Of a DNA stretch of 64,000 nucleotides, positions 37,501-44,651 are shown piece by piece. A program made the position numbers and the translations under genes. The stretch is from Chryseobacterium aquifrigidense. Its GTDB lineage: Bacteria; Bacteroidota; Bacteroidia; Flavobacteriales; Weeksellaceae. The notes beneath the pieces were generated by a model that made no database searches, was not told the DNA's origin, and saw nothing but the letters and a program-made list of their open reading frames with translations. Each line of letters starts with the position of its first letter. The first letter of the stretch is position 1. The stretch lies in the NCBI RefSeq assembly GCF_006716485.1, contig NZ_VFPD01000002.1, positions 362,486-426,485 of the forward strand, read 5' to 3'.

Positions 37501-38421
37501 TGAATAGGCATCCTGATAGGCCTGATGTCTTGACTTATGGAATTTTTTCTGAAGTTTTTCCAGTTCAGAATTCAGTTTGCTCAAAGATTCTTTTCTGTGG
37601 ATCGCTTTACTGGATACAAAAGAAGCTCTTGCTTCAGATTCTAATCTTTGAATCGTTCTTGCTGCCAAAGCCGGTTCAGAACCCTCAGCACTTCTTGATG
37701 CCACTGAGGAAATACTTTCGATATCTTCTGAAAATAAGATGGCTGGTAATATAATTTTCCCATCCAATGCTTTTTCCAATGGTTTTTCGCCATTAATTTT
37801 GATGATTTCCTGATCCGTAAGATCCTGATTGCTGGCAAAACCAACCTGAATAGCCATTAGGATGTGGCTGATTGCTTCTTTAATATAGAAATCTCCCTGG
37901 GTAACGATTTGATGAATATAATTATTCCAAAGCTGGGAAAATATAGCAATTCCTTCTGTGTTTAGCTGTCTGTTGGTAGTAACAAGGCTTTTGTAATAGT
38001 CTGTAACGAAAGCAAGGTCGGCACTCTCTAATGTTTCTTTTTTAGAAAGCTTTCTTCCAATTACAAGAAGATCTTTAAATGGTCCTTCTTCAATTTTCTT
38101 TTCACTTTCGAATCCAGCGTTGTTAAACTCTCCGGCAACTCTTTTCATGGCTGCAAACTTTAACGTTTTGGCAGGTCTTCCTGCAACTGCAGTATCAAAA
38201 ATACCGGTTACTCCCTTGGGTCTGTGGATAAATCCTAAGTTTTTATCTTTAATTTCTGTTAATTGCGGGTTTCTCAGACTTACAAATCTGAAAAGTGATT
38301 GTGATGCGTTATTGGTTGTATTCATAGGGTTTGTTTCTTTATAATTGATAATTCCTTCTCCTATTAAGGATTTTCCGACAGTAAATGCGGACTTTGCTGT
38401 TGATGTATTGTTTGTTGGCAT
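34597..38421 (-). CDS. Very large protein of unknown function (1274 aa)
   Basis: Start at the ATG 38421 (MPTNNTSTAKSAF); the frame also opens at a TTG within the upstream gene. No signal peptide or membrane segment. Visible parts: an N-terminal domain, a long coiled-coil near residues 260-340, and a second low-complexity region rich in Ser/Thr/Glu/Lys (DTTSKSQETEKMSDTSKTSR, about residue 660). Then come a conserved-looking helical block (VYRWIDKKMKNQIYNYGKR) and a C-terminal coiled coil followed by a terminal domain. I have a faint memory of similar Bacteroidota proteins but no function. Last gene of the promoter-3 operon. Confidence 0.8.
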   Translation of the reverse strand: MPTNNTSTAKSAFTVGKSLIGEGIINYKETNPMNTTNNASQSLFRFVSLRNPQLTEIKDKNLGFIHRPKGVTGIFDTAVAGRPAKTLKFAAMKRVAGEFNNAGFESEKKIEEGPFKDLLVIGRKLSKKETLESADLAFVTDYYKSLVTTNRQLNTEGIAIFSQLWNNYIHQIVTQGDFYIKEAISHILMAIQVGFASNQDLTDQEIIKINGEKPLEKALDGKIILPAILFSEDIESISSVASRSAEGSEPALAARTIQRLESEARASFVSSKAIHRKESLSKLNSELEKLQKKFHKSRHQAYQDAYSRYMEENKERLELYDRKLAEVDSKITPDMSEEEKERLYSTLKEYEVTPFVFTYKNEINLEDLQAKLSPESFDLFVELFGESTASLTSVAEDTDSLQILSHDTLRMGAQTIVLDDEIESYADALLVVRNNISSSMETALQNSPLPEQQYANIGGASVPLIQNTARTPMAYSLYAHSAYRVSGSRGFVNFSFEVEDVSWSVANVKITATTDAAGTFEENYSNIPVVDNKITLPAALVDRFRTSFSFKIEIIFDNGSQAYGEIATQYLKEDLNLTGMLTLKRAAVENPGTPEPGTVQKRKNFGIKRLGVADYMKVVQSVHAYVPGEVSNIENVMASELRHKSSVSREYSEVTDTTSKSQETEKMSDTSKTSRTDMQTEVAKEIEKQQSISAYTRFSYGNDSAMKFEIGADYANNTAQHDSTRQAVMKSQEITERAMERVLTKISEERVQKIIKEYTETNVHEYDNRGKVTNTDNAEAAQPKHITGVYRWIDKKMKNQIYNYGKRTMFEFMVPEPSRLHRLALTVAKAQVLKAPVDPRKAPEPWLMADPKSATIVQIQHWAQEYGVTLEAFPEATKQVIHTASSVPQTNDDFGIDHTQFTIPDNYAGKNASFACRSTRNRGGGWSGSRYSEVLFSNLKGDMIGRSERGGDLNFDDGSSGFNITGNVTFQVKGHNVRSYTIKVVVNCELSDAFINKWKTDSFNDIIKAYEAAYAKFQEDQARLDAEQKEKEAQLKERQDTFYRYMEHDVLKHNCIAYLLQDYLYTLGQETTNGADEKTTMDNFQVYLNENLDRYTALAKFMEQAFEWEIMDYTFYPYYWANRKSWQEFYISESMDPLFRSFLQAGMARIIVTVKPGFEAAVQFFLETGIIWNGGSVPVIGDPMYMSIVDEMRQPTGEPQGKYWITRIPTTLTILQDKSTGLPVNQPLPIFPENAPENCENPSELEFETSFRLDEDAQLSHSDGATTLPTTIVG

Positions 38422-38428
38422 TTTGTTT

Positions 38429-40603
38429 TTATTTTTTGGTGTATTCAAGTGTTAGAGTAAACGAGTTGATAACAGAGTAATCATAATCAGATGTATTCAA
38501 CAGTTCTATAATGGCTCTTTCTCTTTCGATTGTGATATAGGCTTTTGTTCTCCATTGGTTACCTGCAAATGCCGCTTTAAGATCATCCCATTCTGTAAAC
38601 ATTTCGTTGGAGATGATGGTTTCAAGATCCGGGAATTCAGGTCTTAAATCGATTTCACCTGTCCTTGGAATCTGATCCAGATATAAGGTTTTCTTATAAA
38701 CAGGCTTGCCATTGATCCACTTTCCGCCTGTCAGCTCTTCTTTGGTGCTGTAAGAATGTTGCTTATCGGCATACTGTTTCTGGATGTAGTCATTTTCCTG
38801 TGCATGGTCTCCGAAGTAAGTTTTAGAACTTAATCCTCTGGCATCTGTTGTTTCATGCTCTATAAGCACAGGTTCATCTATGTTCGGACTTGCAAAAATT
38901 CCTTTTACACCTCCACCGTTTGTCTGTCTTAAAGCGGCACCTACACCACTCAGCATCAAACGTGAGCCCTGTCCATAAGCGAAAACACCATTTTCTTTAC
39001 TTACATCTACACTGGAGGCATTTGTTCCATCTAAATTGCCTGAAAACATCATTACAGACTCAGGAAATAAACCGAGTGCACTTTTTACACCATCAAGTTC
39101 ATTAGTTCTGTAAATGATTCTCTCTTCCGGGTCTTCATCTGTAAACTGGATATTACCTGTTACTGGAGCTCCCGTCCCGGTTCCTGCTAATGAAATGAAA
39201 TCAGTAAAGTCTGATAAGTTTTTATATCCAAATACATTACCGGCATTCAAAACCGCTACTTTTGTATAGGTGTTATCCGCTAAAGGTGTTCTTTTTGCAG
39301 AAACCACAGCATCAAAATCCAATGTTCTTGCAGCAAAGTCTCCACCAATTAAAGGCGTTACAAAATCATGGCGTCTTGCTACCGGATTGGATTCAATCAC
39401 CAGTTTGTTGAAGGTTGAACCTCCTAACGGGGCATTACAGCCGATAACGACATTGTTGTCACCCCAAACACCCATAGCATGCGTGGTGGAGGCGGCATTA
39501 TATCCAATAAATGTATTGTAACCCCATGCACCGGATCCTGTTGCTTTCCCATGAATATTTCCGGCAAACGCACCTAAGAAAGTATTCTGAGTTCCATTAG
39601 TTAAGGAATAAGCGGCACCAAGACCAAGAGCAGTGTTATTGGTTCCGGTAATATTTTTGTTCCCTGCTTCATCTCCAATGTACGTATTTCCGTTTCCTGT
39701 TGTTGTTTCAGTTCCCGCCTGCGTTCCGAAAAAAGCATTAAAATTACCCGTTGTAAGTTTAGTTCCACTTGAAACACCCGTTGCGGTATTCCATCTTCCT
39801 GTGGTGGTTTCATTTAAAGCATAAGAACCAAGGGCTACGTTATTTGCTCCGGTGGTTAATTTTGATAATGTATTATAACCAATTCCCAGTCCGTAAGCTC
39901 CGGTATGATCCGTGTTCAAATTTCCAAACCAAAAGGAATACGTGGTAGGGCTGAAGTTTATTTCACCTGCTCTGCCCTGGCTTGGCTGGAAAATAATGGG
40001 CTTGGTTGTTCCGTTACCTCTGTCGATGACATTTTGTAGATTATCATTCCCGCTAAAAGTCGGTTTATCAGAAAGATCATTGTAACTGCCTGTTACAGCC
40101 ACTTTTTTTACAGTGATTTTTTCCTGTCCTTCCTGTGATAATGTTACGCTTCCATCAGCATTGGTCGTTGGAATGATACTGAATTCCGAGAGATTGATGT
40201 GAAAGGCAGATCCGTCATTTTGGGTTATGGTAATAATATTTTGAGAGGCATCATATACCGCGTTTTCAATGCTGATATCACGGGTTACCAAACTGCTTAA
40301 ATCTACGGATTTGCTTTGCTGAACACCGTTCTCACCCGTATAAAATACAGTTAAGACATTTCCATTCAGTTGCGGAGCCTGAATCGCTGTTTGAGTTTCA
40401 ATTTTTTCTTTCCAAAGCTGAGCATTCTGTGGGCTTAGATTGGATGCATTTACATCTGCTTTTTTAGACAGATCATAATCTAATTGGTCTGCTGGAATCT
40501 TTTCATCTTTGTGCCAATATGAATCATGCCACTCCCAGAATTCTTCCTGTACCGGAATATCTCCGTTTTCGAAGTATTTTTTTAATTCTTGTTTTGTTTT
40601 CAT
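38429..40603 (-). CDS. Adaptor-domain protein with phage tail-fibre-like body
   Basis: 724 aa, no signal peptide. It has the shared N-terminal adaptor (residues 1-35), then about residues 225-370 contain trimeric head-type repeats (NVALGSYALNETTTGRWNTA, NTYIGDEAGNKNITG, NTALGLGAAYS), which form left-handed beta-roll trimers in adhesins. The C-terminus has YSTKEELTGGKWINGKPVYKK followed by a beta-rich end, a pattern I associate with phage tail fibre tips. The predicted role is receptor binding at the end of a particle or cell surface. It is third in the operon from promoter 3. Confidence 0.8.
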   Translation of the reverse strand: MKTKQELKKYFENGDIPVQEEFWEWHDSYWHKDEKIPADQLDYDLSKKADVNASNLSPQNAQLWKEKIETQTAIQAPQLNGNVLTVFYTGENGVQQSKSVDLSSLVTRDISIENAVYDASQNIITITQNDGSAFHINLSEFSIIPTTNADGSVTLSQEGQEKITVKKVAVTGSYNDLSDKPTFSGNDNLQNVIDRGNGTTKPIIFQPSQGRAGEINFSPTTYSFWFGNLNTDHTGAYGLGIGYNTLSKLTTGANNVALGSYALNETTTGRWNTATGVSSGTKLTTGNFNAFFGTQAGTETTTGNGNTYIGDEAGNKNITGTNNTALGLGAAYSLTNGTQNTFLGAFAGNIHGKATGSGAWGYNTFIGYNAASTTHAMGVWGDNNVVIGCNAPLGGSTFNKLVIESNPVARRHDFVTPLIGGDFAARTLDFDAVVSAKRTPLADNTYTKVAVLNAGNVFGYKNLSDFTDFISLAGTGTGAPVTGNIQFTDEDPEERIIYRTNELDGVKSALGLFPESVMMFSGNLDGTNASSVDVSKENGVFAYGQGSRLMLSGVGAALRQTNGGGVKGIFASPNIDEPVLIEHETTDARGLSSKTYFGDHAQENDYIQKQYADKQHSYSTKEELTGGKWINGKPVYKKTLYLDQIPRTGEIDLRPEFPDLETIISNEMFTEWDDLKAAFAGNQWRTKAYITIERERAIIELLNTSDYDYSVINSFTLTLEYTKK

Positions 40604-40661
40604 TTTTGTTTTGTTTTAAGTTTAAACAATGCTCCTTTTGAGCAAGGATTGCTGGGGTGCA

Positions 40662-41294
40662 TTATTCTTCTATGATCCTGTCCAGGATAAGTGCTGTTGC
40701 CGGAATACCTGCGTCGCTGACATCTAATCCCATCGGTTTTGCTACGGTCTGAAGAGAGGAAATGGCAAATGCATTTTTTCCTACAAACTTTACTGAATTG
40801 GGAATATCTAAAAATGTTATAGGACTTCCGGATAACTGAAATGCTCCATCCTCAATGGTTTCGATGCCATTTTCCAAGACCAGTTCTGATACATTAGAAA
40901 TACCCGTTGCGAAAGCATATGATTCTACTGTTTTACACGCCCCCGGAATGGCTAAAGTTCCTCTTAAATTTTGGCCATTAAATGCTCTCGACCTTATTCT
41001 TTCTAAAGATTTAGGAAACTTAATTTTAGAAATACGGTTTTGAGCAGCAAGCATGAATTGAAATCCTCCGATAGTTTTTACGCCTTCCGGGAAAACCATA
41101 ATGGAATCCATTCCTGTGATTTCTGTGTTGTCTGTTGGTGAATAAATAAATTCATTGTAAGGAGTTAAATTTAGAAACGCCTTATCCGGTTTTTCATTCT
41201 TATGCCAGTAAGAGTCCTGCCATTCCCAAAAATCTTCCTGTTTTGGAATATCCCCATTCTCGAAATAGAGTTTTAATTCTTCTTTTGTTTTCAT
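40662..41294 (-). CDS. Adaptor-domain protein with BspA-type leucine-rich repeats (short)
   Basis: 210 aa. N-terminal adaptor nearly identical to its neighbours, then BspA/LRR_5 repeats from about residue 60 (SIMVFPEGVKTIGGFQFML, ISKIKFPKSLERIRSRAF, ITFLDIPNSVKFVGKNAF). Such repeats form binding solenoids. No signal peptide. It sits 12 bp after the similar gene upstream, which looks like a recent duplication followed by divergence. Confidence 0.8.
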   Translation of the reverse strand: MKTKEELKLYFENGDIPKQEDFWEWQDSYWHKNEKPDKAFLNLTPYNEFIYSPTDNTEITGMDSIMVFPEGVKTIGGFQFMLAAQNRISKIKFPKSLERIRSRAFNGQNLRGTLAIPGACKTVESYAFATGISNVSELVLENGIETIEDGAFQLSGSPITFLDIPNSVKFVGKNAFAISSLQTVAKPMGLDVSDAGIPATALILDRIIEE

Positions 41295-41305
41295 TTGGTT
41301 AAAGT

Positions 41306-42064
41306 TTAATTGATCAGTTTTCCTCCTACAATTTCCACTGTGCTGTCAAAAGAGTAAGGTAAATAGTTCGTTTCAGGGCCTAGTGTTACTTTTGTAAGCT
41401 TGTTATCTCTGAAAGCATTGTTTTCAATCTTGAGGACACTGTCAGGAATAGTCACTGAGGTGAGTTGATTACTGATAAAGGCATCAGATCGAATTTCCGT
41501 TACTCCATTGGGAATCTCAACAGATGTCAGTTTATTGACAGAAAAGGCCGCCTGTGAGATAATCGTTATTCCTTTAGGAAGGCGAAGCTCTGTTAGTTGA
41601 TTAGCTGTAAATGCCTGTATTCCAATATTGATAACGCTGTCTGGAATAAATAAAGACGTCAATTTGTTGTTGTAAAAAGCCCAACTAGGAATTTCGGTTA
41701 CCTTTGGAGGAATCTTTATGGTAGTTAAGCCGCCGTTACTAAATGCGTTTTCCTGGATACTTGTTATGGAGTCAGGGAGTTCTACCTCAGTTACCAGCAG
41801 ACCTGCAGTGAAGTTTTTGGGAATGGTGAGTGTTCCTTCTTTTATTACAATTTTTCTTTTTGAAAAGAAGGCCAGTGAAGCATTTTTATCAGCATCCATT
41901 TCAGCATAGAGTATGTTGAATGTCCCATTCTCCAGACCTGCGATTTTCCGCATGTCGATTTTCTCATCCTTATGCCAGTAAGCATCCTGCCATTCCCAAA
42001 AGTCTTCCTGCTTCGGGATATCTCCATTTTCAAAATAGAGTTTTAATTCTTCTTTTGTTTTCAT
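41306..42064 (-). CDS. Adaptor-domain protein with BspA-type leucine-rich repeats
   Basis: 252 aa. Shared N-terminal adaptor, then about seven regular repeats of 22-23 residues (for example NKLTSVEIPNGVTEIRSDAF, NQLTSVTIPDSVLKIENNAF). This is the first gene after promoter 3 and the 47-nt leader copy B. No signal peptide despite the surface-type repeats, so it should be displayed through whatever binds the adaptor domain. Confidence 0.82.
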   Translation of the reverse strand: MKTKEELKLYFENGDIPKQEDFWEWQDAYWHKDEKIDMRKIAGLENGTFNILYAEMDADKNASLAFFSKRKIVIKEGTLTIPKNFTAGLLVTEVELPDSITSIQENAFSNGGLTTIKIPPKVTEIPSWAFYNNKLTSLFIPDSVINIGIQAFTANQLTELRLPKGITIISQAAFSVNKLTSVEIPNGVTEIRSDAFISNQLTSVTIPDSVLKIENNAFRDNKLTKVTLGPETNYLPYSFDSTVEIVGGKLIN

Positions 42065-42147
42065 AAAACGTTGTGTGATTGGTTAATAAATTGATTGCTG
42101 TGATCTGCCCTTGTATAGAACAGGCTCACTGTTGTACTATATTTTAA

Positions 42148-42194
42148 GACATAGTTCTGGCTGTTCAGCATTTTGTGAATGGTGAATTCAAAGG
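42148..42194 (-). repeat. Conserved 47-nt leader, copy B
   Basis: Differs from copy A (31492-31538) at only a few positions, with the same length and no gaps. It lies 47 bp from its -7 box and 83 bp from the LRR gene start. Confidence 0.65.
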
Positions 42195-42241
42195 TGTTGA
42201 GATTATTTAATGAGATTGCTGTACGTGTATTATAGAGATTT

Positions 42242-42282
42242 CAAAGGTAATTTTGAACAGCGCCAGAACTTGTCGTGTATTA
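42242..42282 (-). promoter_or_regulatory. WYL-type promoter 3 (LRR-fibre-1274-aa operon): dyad + -7 box
   Basis: CAAAGGTA (minus TACCTTTG) at 42242-42249, 11 bp, then CGCCA-GAACT-TGTCG at 42261-42275 and TGTATTA. One mismatch in the left half-site. Confidence 0.7.
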
Positions 42283-42290
42283 ATTTTTAT

Positions 42291-42461
42291 TTAAAAAATA
42301 TCTTCTTCAGGTATTCCTTTTTCAAAATCTTCTCTGAAGAAGTTTTCAATGTCATTGAGATAGTTTTCATAATCCATCTCAGCATTTTCGATATCGCTCC
42401 ATTCTATCGTATAGAGATCTTCATCGATGAGTATATCTGTATTGTGATCTGGTGTTTCCAT
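42291..42461 (-). CDS. Very acidic 56-aa protein
   Basis: Start at the ATG 42461 (METPDHNTD); the longer frame begins with a TTG inside leader copy C. Twenty of 56 residues are Asp or Glu and only two are Lys/Arg, spread along the whole chain. No family recognised. Such charge suggests a DNA mimic, an anti-repressor or a protein-binding partner, but this is speculation. It has its own dyad promoter (promoter 4), so it is a regulon member. Confidence 0.7.
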   Translation of the reverse strand: METPDHNTDILIDEDLYTIEWSDIENAEMDYENYLNDIENFFREDFEKGIPEEDIF

Positions 42462-42495
42462 GTTTTGTGTGATAAGGTGTTGGTTATAATTTTTT

Positions 42496-42542
42496 GAACA
42501 TATTTCAGGCTGTTCAGCATAGGGAAATGTTGAATTCAAAGG
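42496..42542 (-). repeat. Conserved 47-nt leader, copy C
   Basis: A more diverged copy that keeps GGCTGTTCAGCAT and TGAATTCAAAGG. It lies 47 bp from its -7 box and 34 bp from the acidic protein's ATG. Confidence 0.6.
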
Positions 42543-42589
42543 CTTTTAAAAGTTTTTAGGATTATTGTTCTGTGTCTTTTTTGATACTC

Positions 42590-42630
42590 CAAAGGTAGTG
42601 GGGCGTAACGACAAAACTTGACGTGTTTAA
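42590..42630 (-). promoter_or_regulatory. WYL-type promoter 4 (acidic protein): dyad + -7 box
   Basis: CAAAGGTA at 42590-42597, 11 bp, then CGACA-AAACT-TGACG at 42609-42623 and TGTTTAA. Confidence 0.75.
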
Positions 42631-42696
42631 AAAAGATTTTTTAATTTTTAAATATAATCTTAATAGCTTATATAAGACGATTATAAGGTAAAAAGC

Positions 42697-43734
42697 TTAT
42701 ATTTTATTTTTGATGAGTTTTTGAACAATCTGGTTCAAAGTTTCTCTGTTATCATCAATATAGCTCAATCCGGCTTGTATCAGATTCTCGATATTGGATC
42801 TTCTTACATTATCCATGGCGGGAGAAGCATTTTTCAGTGAGGGATTCAAACGGTAATAATTTTTTTGATTTCTAAGTCCCAGAGTCTGAAACATCTGTTC
42901 CAGCTGATAATCTACTGTTTCTGCATTGGCAGACATTAAAATGTCAACGATTGGGCTTACCCAGCCAATTTTTCCAGCTTTTTCCAGTCTTTTAAAAGAA
43001 TAAGGTCTTGCTTCAATCCCTGTTCCAATAGAAACCATTATCATGTCGTTTACCGTTGGCCGGTTAGCTTTCTGATGATTTTTTAAAACTTCTGCAAAAG
43101 GAATCTTTCTTGCCTCTGCATAAGCACACAGTGCAGGGTTATTAGCAAACATACCACCATCAATCAGACTGAAAATCTGACCATACATGGATTTAATCTG
43201 AACAGGACTAAAATACGTAGGAGCAGCTGAAGTGGCTCTGCAGATATCTCTTACATAGAAATTGTCTGTGCTGAGGTTGGCTTTCCAGGAGTTGAAGAGC
43301 TTTGCCCTTCTGTTTTCTATATCATAACTTGTTATTAAACATGGTTTTATTAATTCTTTTAATTCTAAATTTCCAAAGAAATCATTTAAGTTTTTTTCAA
43401 GAGCTTCCTGGGAAATTCTTTCATTCAATAATCCGAATGGATTGACCAGTTTTTCCCAAAAGGAAACCTGGAAGATGTCGCCGCCCTTTTCAGCATATAA
43501 TTCCAATCCTTTCTGAATAGAATATTTTGCTTTTCGGGTTTCATCAGGAGAGAGAATAATAGAAGCAATCAGACCTCCGGTACTGCTGCCGGCAACCAGA
43601 TCAAAATAATCTCCCAGCTTGGCGGAAGGCTTATCATAATACTGGAGCTGTTCTTCTATGTAACGCAGAATAATGCAGGTTACGATTCCCCTTATTCCAC
43701 CTCCGTCCAAAGAAAGAATGGTTGTCTTTTTCAT
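42697..43734 (-). CDS. Patatin-like phospholipase
   Basis: 345 aa, cytoplasmic. The catalytic dyad and oxyanion motifs of patatins are clear: DGGGIRG at residue 10, the nucleophile Ser in GSSTGG, and the Asp in LIDGGMFANNP. The C-terminal region is helical. Patatins hydrolyse acyl chains of membrane lipids, and bacterial ones serve as toxins, CBASS effectors (CapV) or housekeeping lipases. No nucleotide cyclase is nearby. Under promoter 5 it is a regulon member, so membrane damage or lysis is a plausible role. Confidence 0.88.
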   Translation of the reverse strand: MKKTTILSLDGGGIRGIVTCIILRYIEEQLQYYDKPSAKLGDYFDLVAGSSTGGLIASIILSPDETRKAKYSIQKGLELYAEKGGDIFQVSFWEKLVNPFGLLNERISQEALEKNLNDFFGNLELKELIKPCLITSYDIENRRAKLFNSWKANLSTDNFYVRDICRATSAAPTYFSPVQIKSMYGQIFSLIDGGMFANNPALCAYAEARKIPFAEVLKNHQKANRPTVNDMIMVSIGTGIEARPYSFKRLEKAGKIGWVSPIVDILMSANAETVDYQLEQMFQTLGLRNQKNYYRLNPSLKNASPAMDNVRRSNIENLIQAGLSYIDDNRETLNQIVQKLIKNKI

Positions 43735-43862
43735 GTGATATTTTTAATGGTTTGTTAAAAGGACACATGCAATCTTACATCTACAGAATCCGTTGAATAA
43801 TCAAAAAATGTTGAGATTCCATACTTAGATTTCATTGCTTTTTTCGTTGTTTTCTTATAAAG

Positions 43863-43903
43863 CAAAGGTAGTCTGGGGAAGCGACAGAACGTGTCGTATT
43901 ATA
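43863..43903 (-). promoter_or_regulatory. WYL-type promoter 5 (patatin gene): dyad + -7 box
   Basis: CAAAGGTA at 43863-43870, 11 bp, then the perfect dyad CGACA-GAACG-TGTCG at 43882-43896 and TATTATA. Confidence 0.75.
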
Positions 43904-43924
43904 TTTAATTTCAAATAAATGAGC

Positions 43925-44425
43925 CTAAAAAATAACGTAATTCTGTTTGTCTTTTGGCATTTTCAAAAGTGTTCTCCAGCTGGTTTTTACAGGTCCTTTT
44001 TTAGAGGGAATAATCTTTTTTTCGAAGTGGGGAAGGTCTTTAAATGTTTTCCAGTTTCCACCCCAGTCCCAGCCGTGTCGGGCGAAAATTTTTACACATT
44101 CGTACCAGTCTGCAACGTTGTCATTGTCCCAGTCTTTTGCCGTATCCCAACTTGCTGTTTTTCCGTCAATCATAAGACAGATGTCTACCGCAAGGCCATA
44201 ATTGTGAATGCTTTGCCCTGCCTTGGCATTGGTTACTTTTTTTCCTGAAGTAATTCTTCCGATTGCATAAAGTTTTTCCTGTTCTTCGAAAGATCTTAAT
44301 CCCTGAGTGATCCGCACTTTGGCTCTTCCGGTAAGTGCTTCATCACATTCCTGTATAATTTGCTTCACTTCATCTCTTACCAACGGGTGAAGTTTCTGAA
44401 TCCGTTCTAAGGTTACTTTGTCCAT
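43925..44425 (-). CDS. M15-type peptidoglycan endopeptidase (endolysin-like)
   Basis: 166 aa from the ATG at 44425 (MDKVTLERIQKLHP). The frame runs to a TTG at 44449, but that lies inside the -7 box of promoter 6. LAS/M15 features: QGLRSFEEQEKLYAIGR, zinc His and Asp in SIHNYGLAVDICL, and His in LPHFE. This is the CwlK/phage-endolysin type that cuts L-Ala-D-Glu stem bonds. No signal peptide, as expected for an enzyme needing membrane damage to reach the wall. Regulon member, next to the patatin. Confidence 0.85.
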   Translation of the reverse strand: MDKVTLERIQKLHPLVRDEVKQIIQECDEALTGRAKVRITQGLRSFEEQEKLYAIGRITSGKKVTNAKAGQSIHNYGLAVDICLMIDGKTASWDTAKDWDNDNVADWYECVKIFARHGWDWGGNWKTFKDLPHFEKKIIPSKKGPVKTSWRTLLKMPKDKQNYVIF

Positions 44426-44446
44426 ATTTCTTATTTTCTTGTAGGA

Positions 44447-44487
44447 CAAAAGTATAGCGCGGATGCGACGAAACTTGACGTGTTTTA
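44447..44487 (-). promoter_or_regulatory. WYL-type promoter 6 (M15 gene): dyad + -7 box
   Basis: CAAAAGTA (minus TACTTTTG) at 44447-44454, 11 bp, then CGACG-AAACT-TGACG at 44466-44480 and TGTTTTA. It starts only 22 bp from the ATG at 44425. Confidence 0.75.
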
Positions 44488-44651
44488 TTTAAAATTCTAT
44501 AAATATTCAAGACAAGGTGAAAAACATAAAGTAAAAAGATTGGGAGGTGGGTAAATTGATCTGTACATCAAAAAAATAAGAAAAAATTGTTTTTAAATTT
44601 TTAGAAATCAAATAGAAGTAGTAAATATGACGGATAAAACACAATATTTAA

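Noticed and set aside
42462..42539. N-terminal extension of the acidic protein
   Set aside because: The extension is the conserved leader copy C read as codons from a TTG; the leader is shared with non-homologous genes, so it is untranslated.
28011..43734. CBASS-type defence (WYL regulator plus patatin effector)
   Set aside because: No cyclic-nucleotide synthase (CD-NTase) or Cap accessory gene is in the block, and the other members are fibre and lysis proteins.
44447..44449. TTG start of the M15 peptidase frame
   Set aside because: It lies within the -7 box of its own promoter; the ATG at 44425 is used instead.
28000..44500. Prophage
   Set aside because: Fibre-like and endolysin-like genes are present, but there is no terminase, capsid, portal, sheath, tube, baseplate or integrase, and no attachment-site repeats. 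Particle genes would have to be elsewhere.
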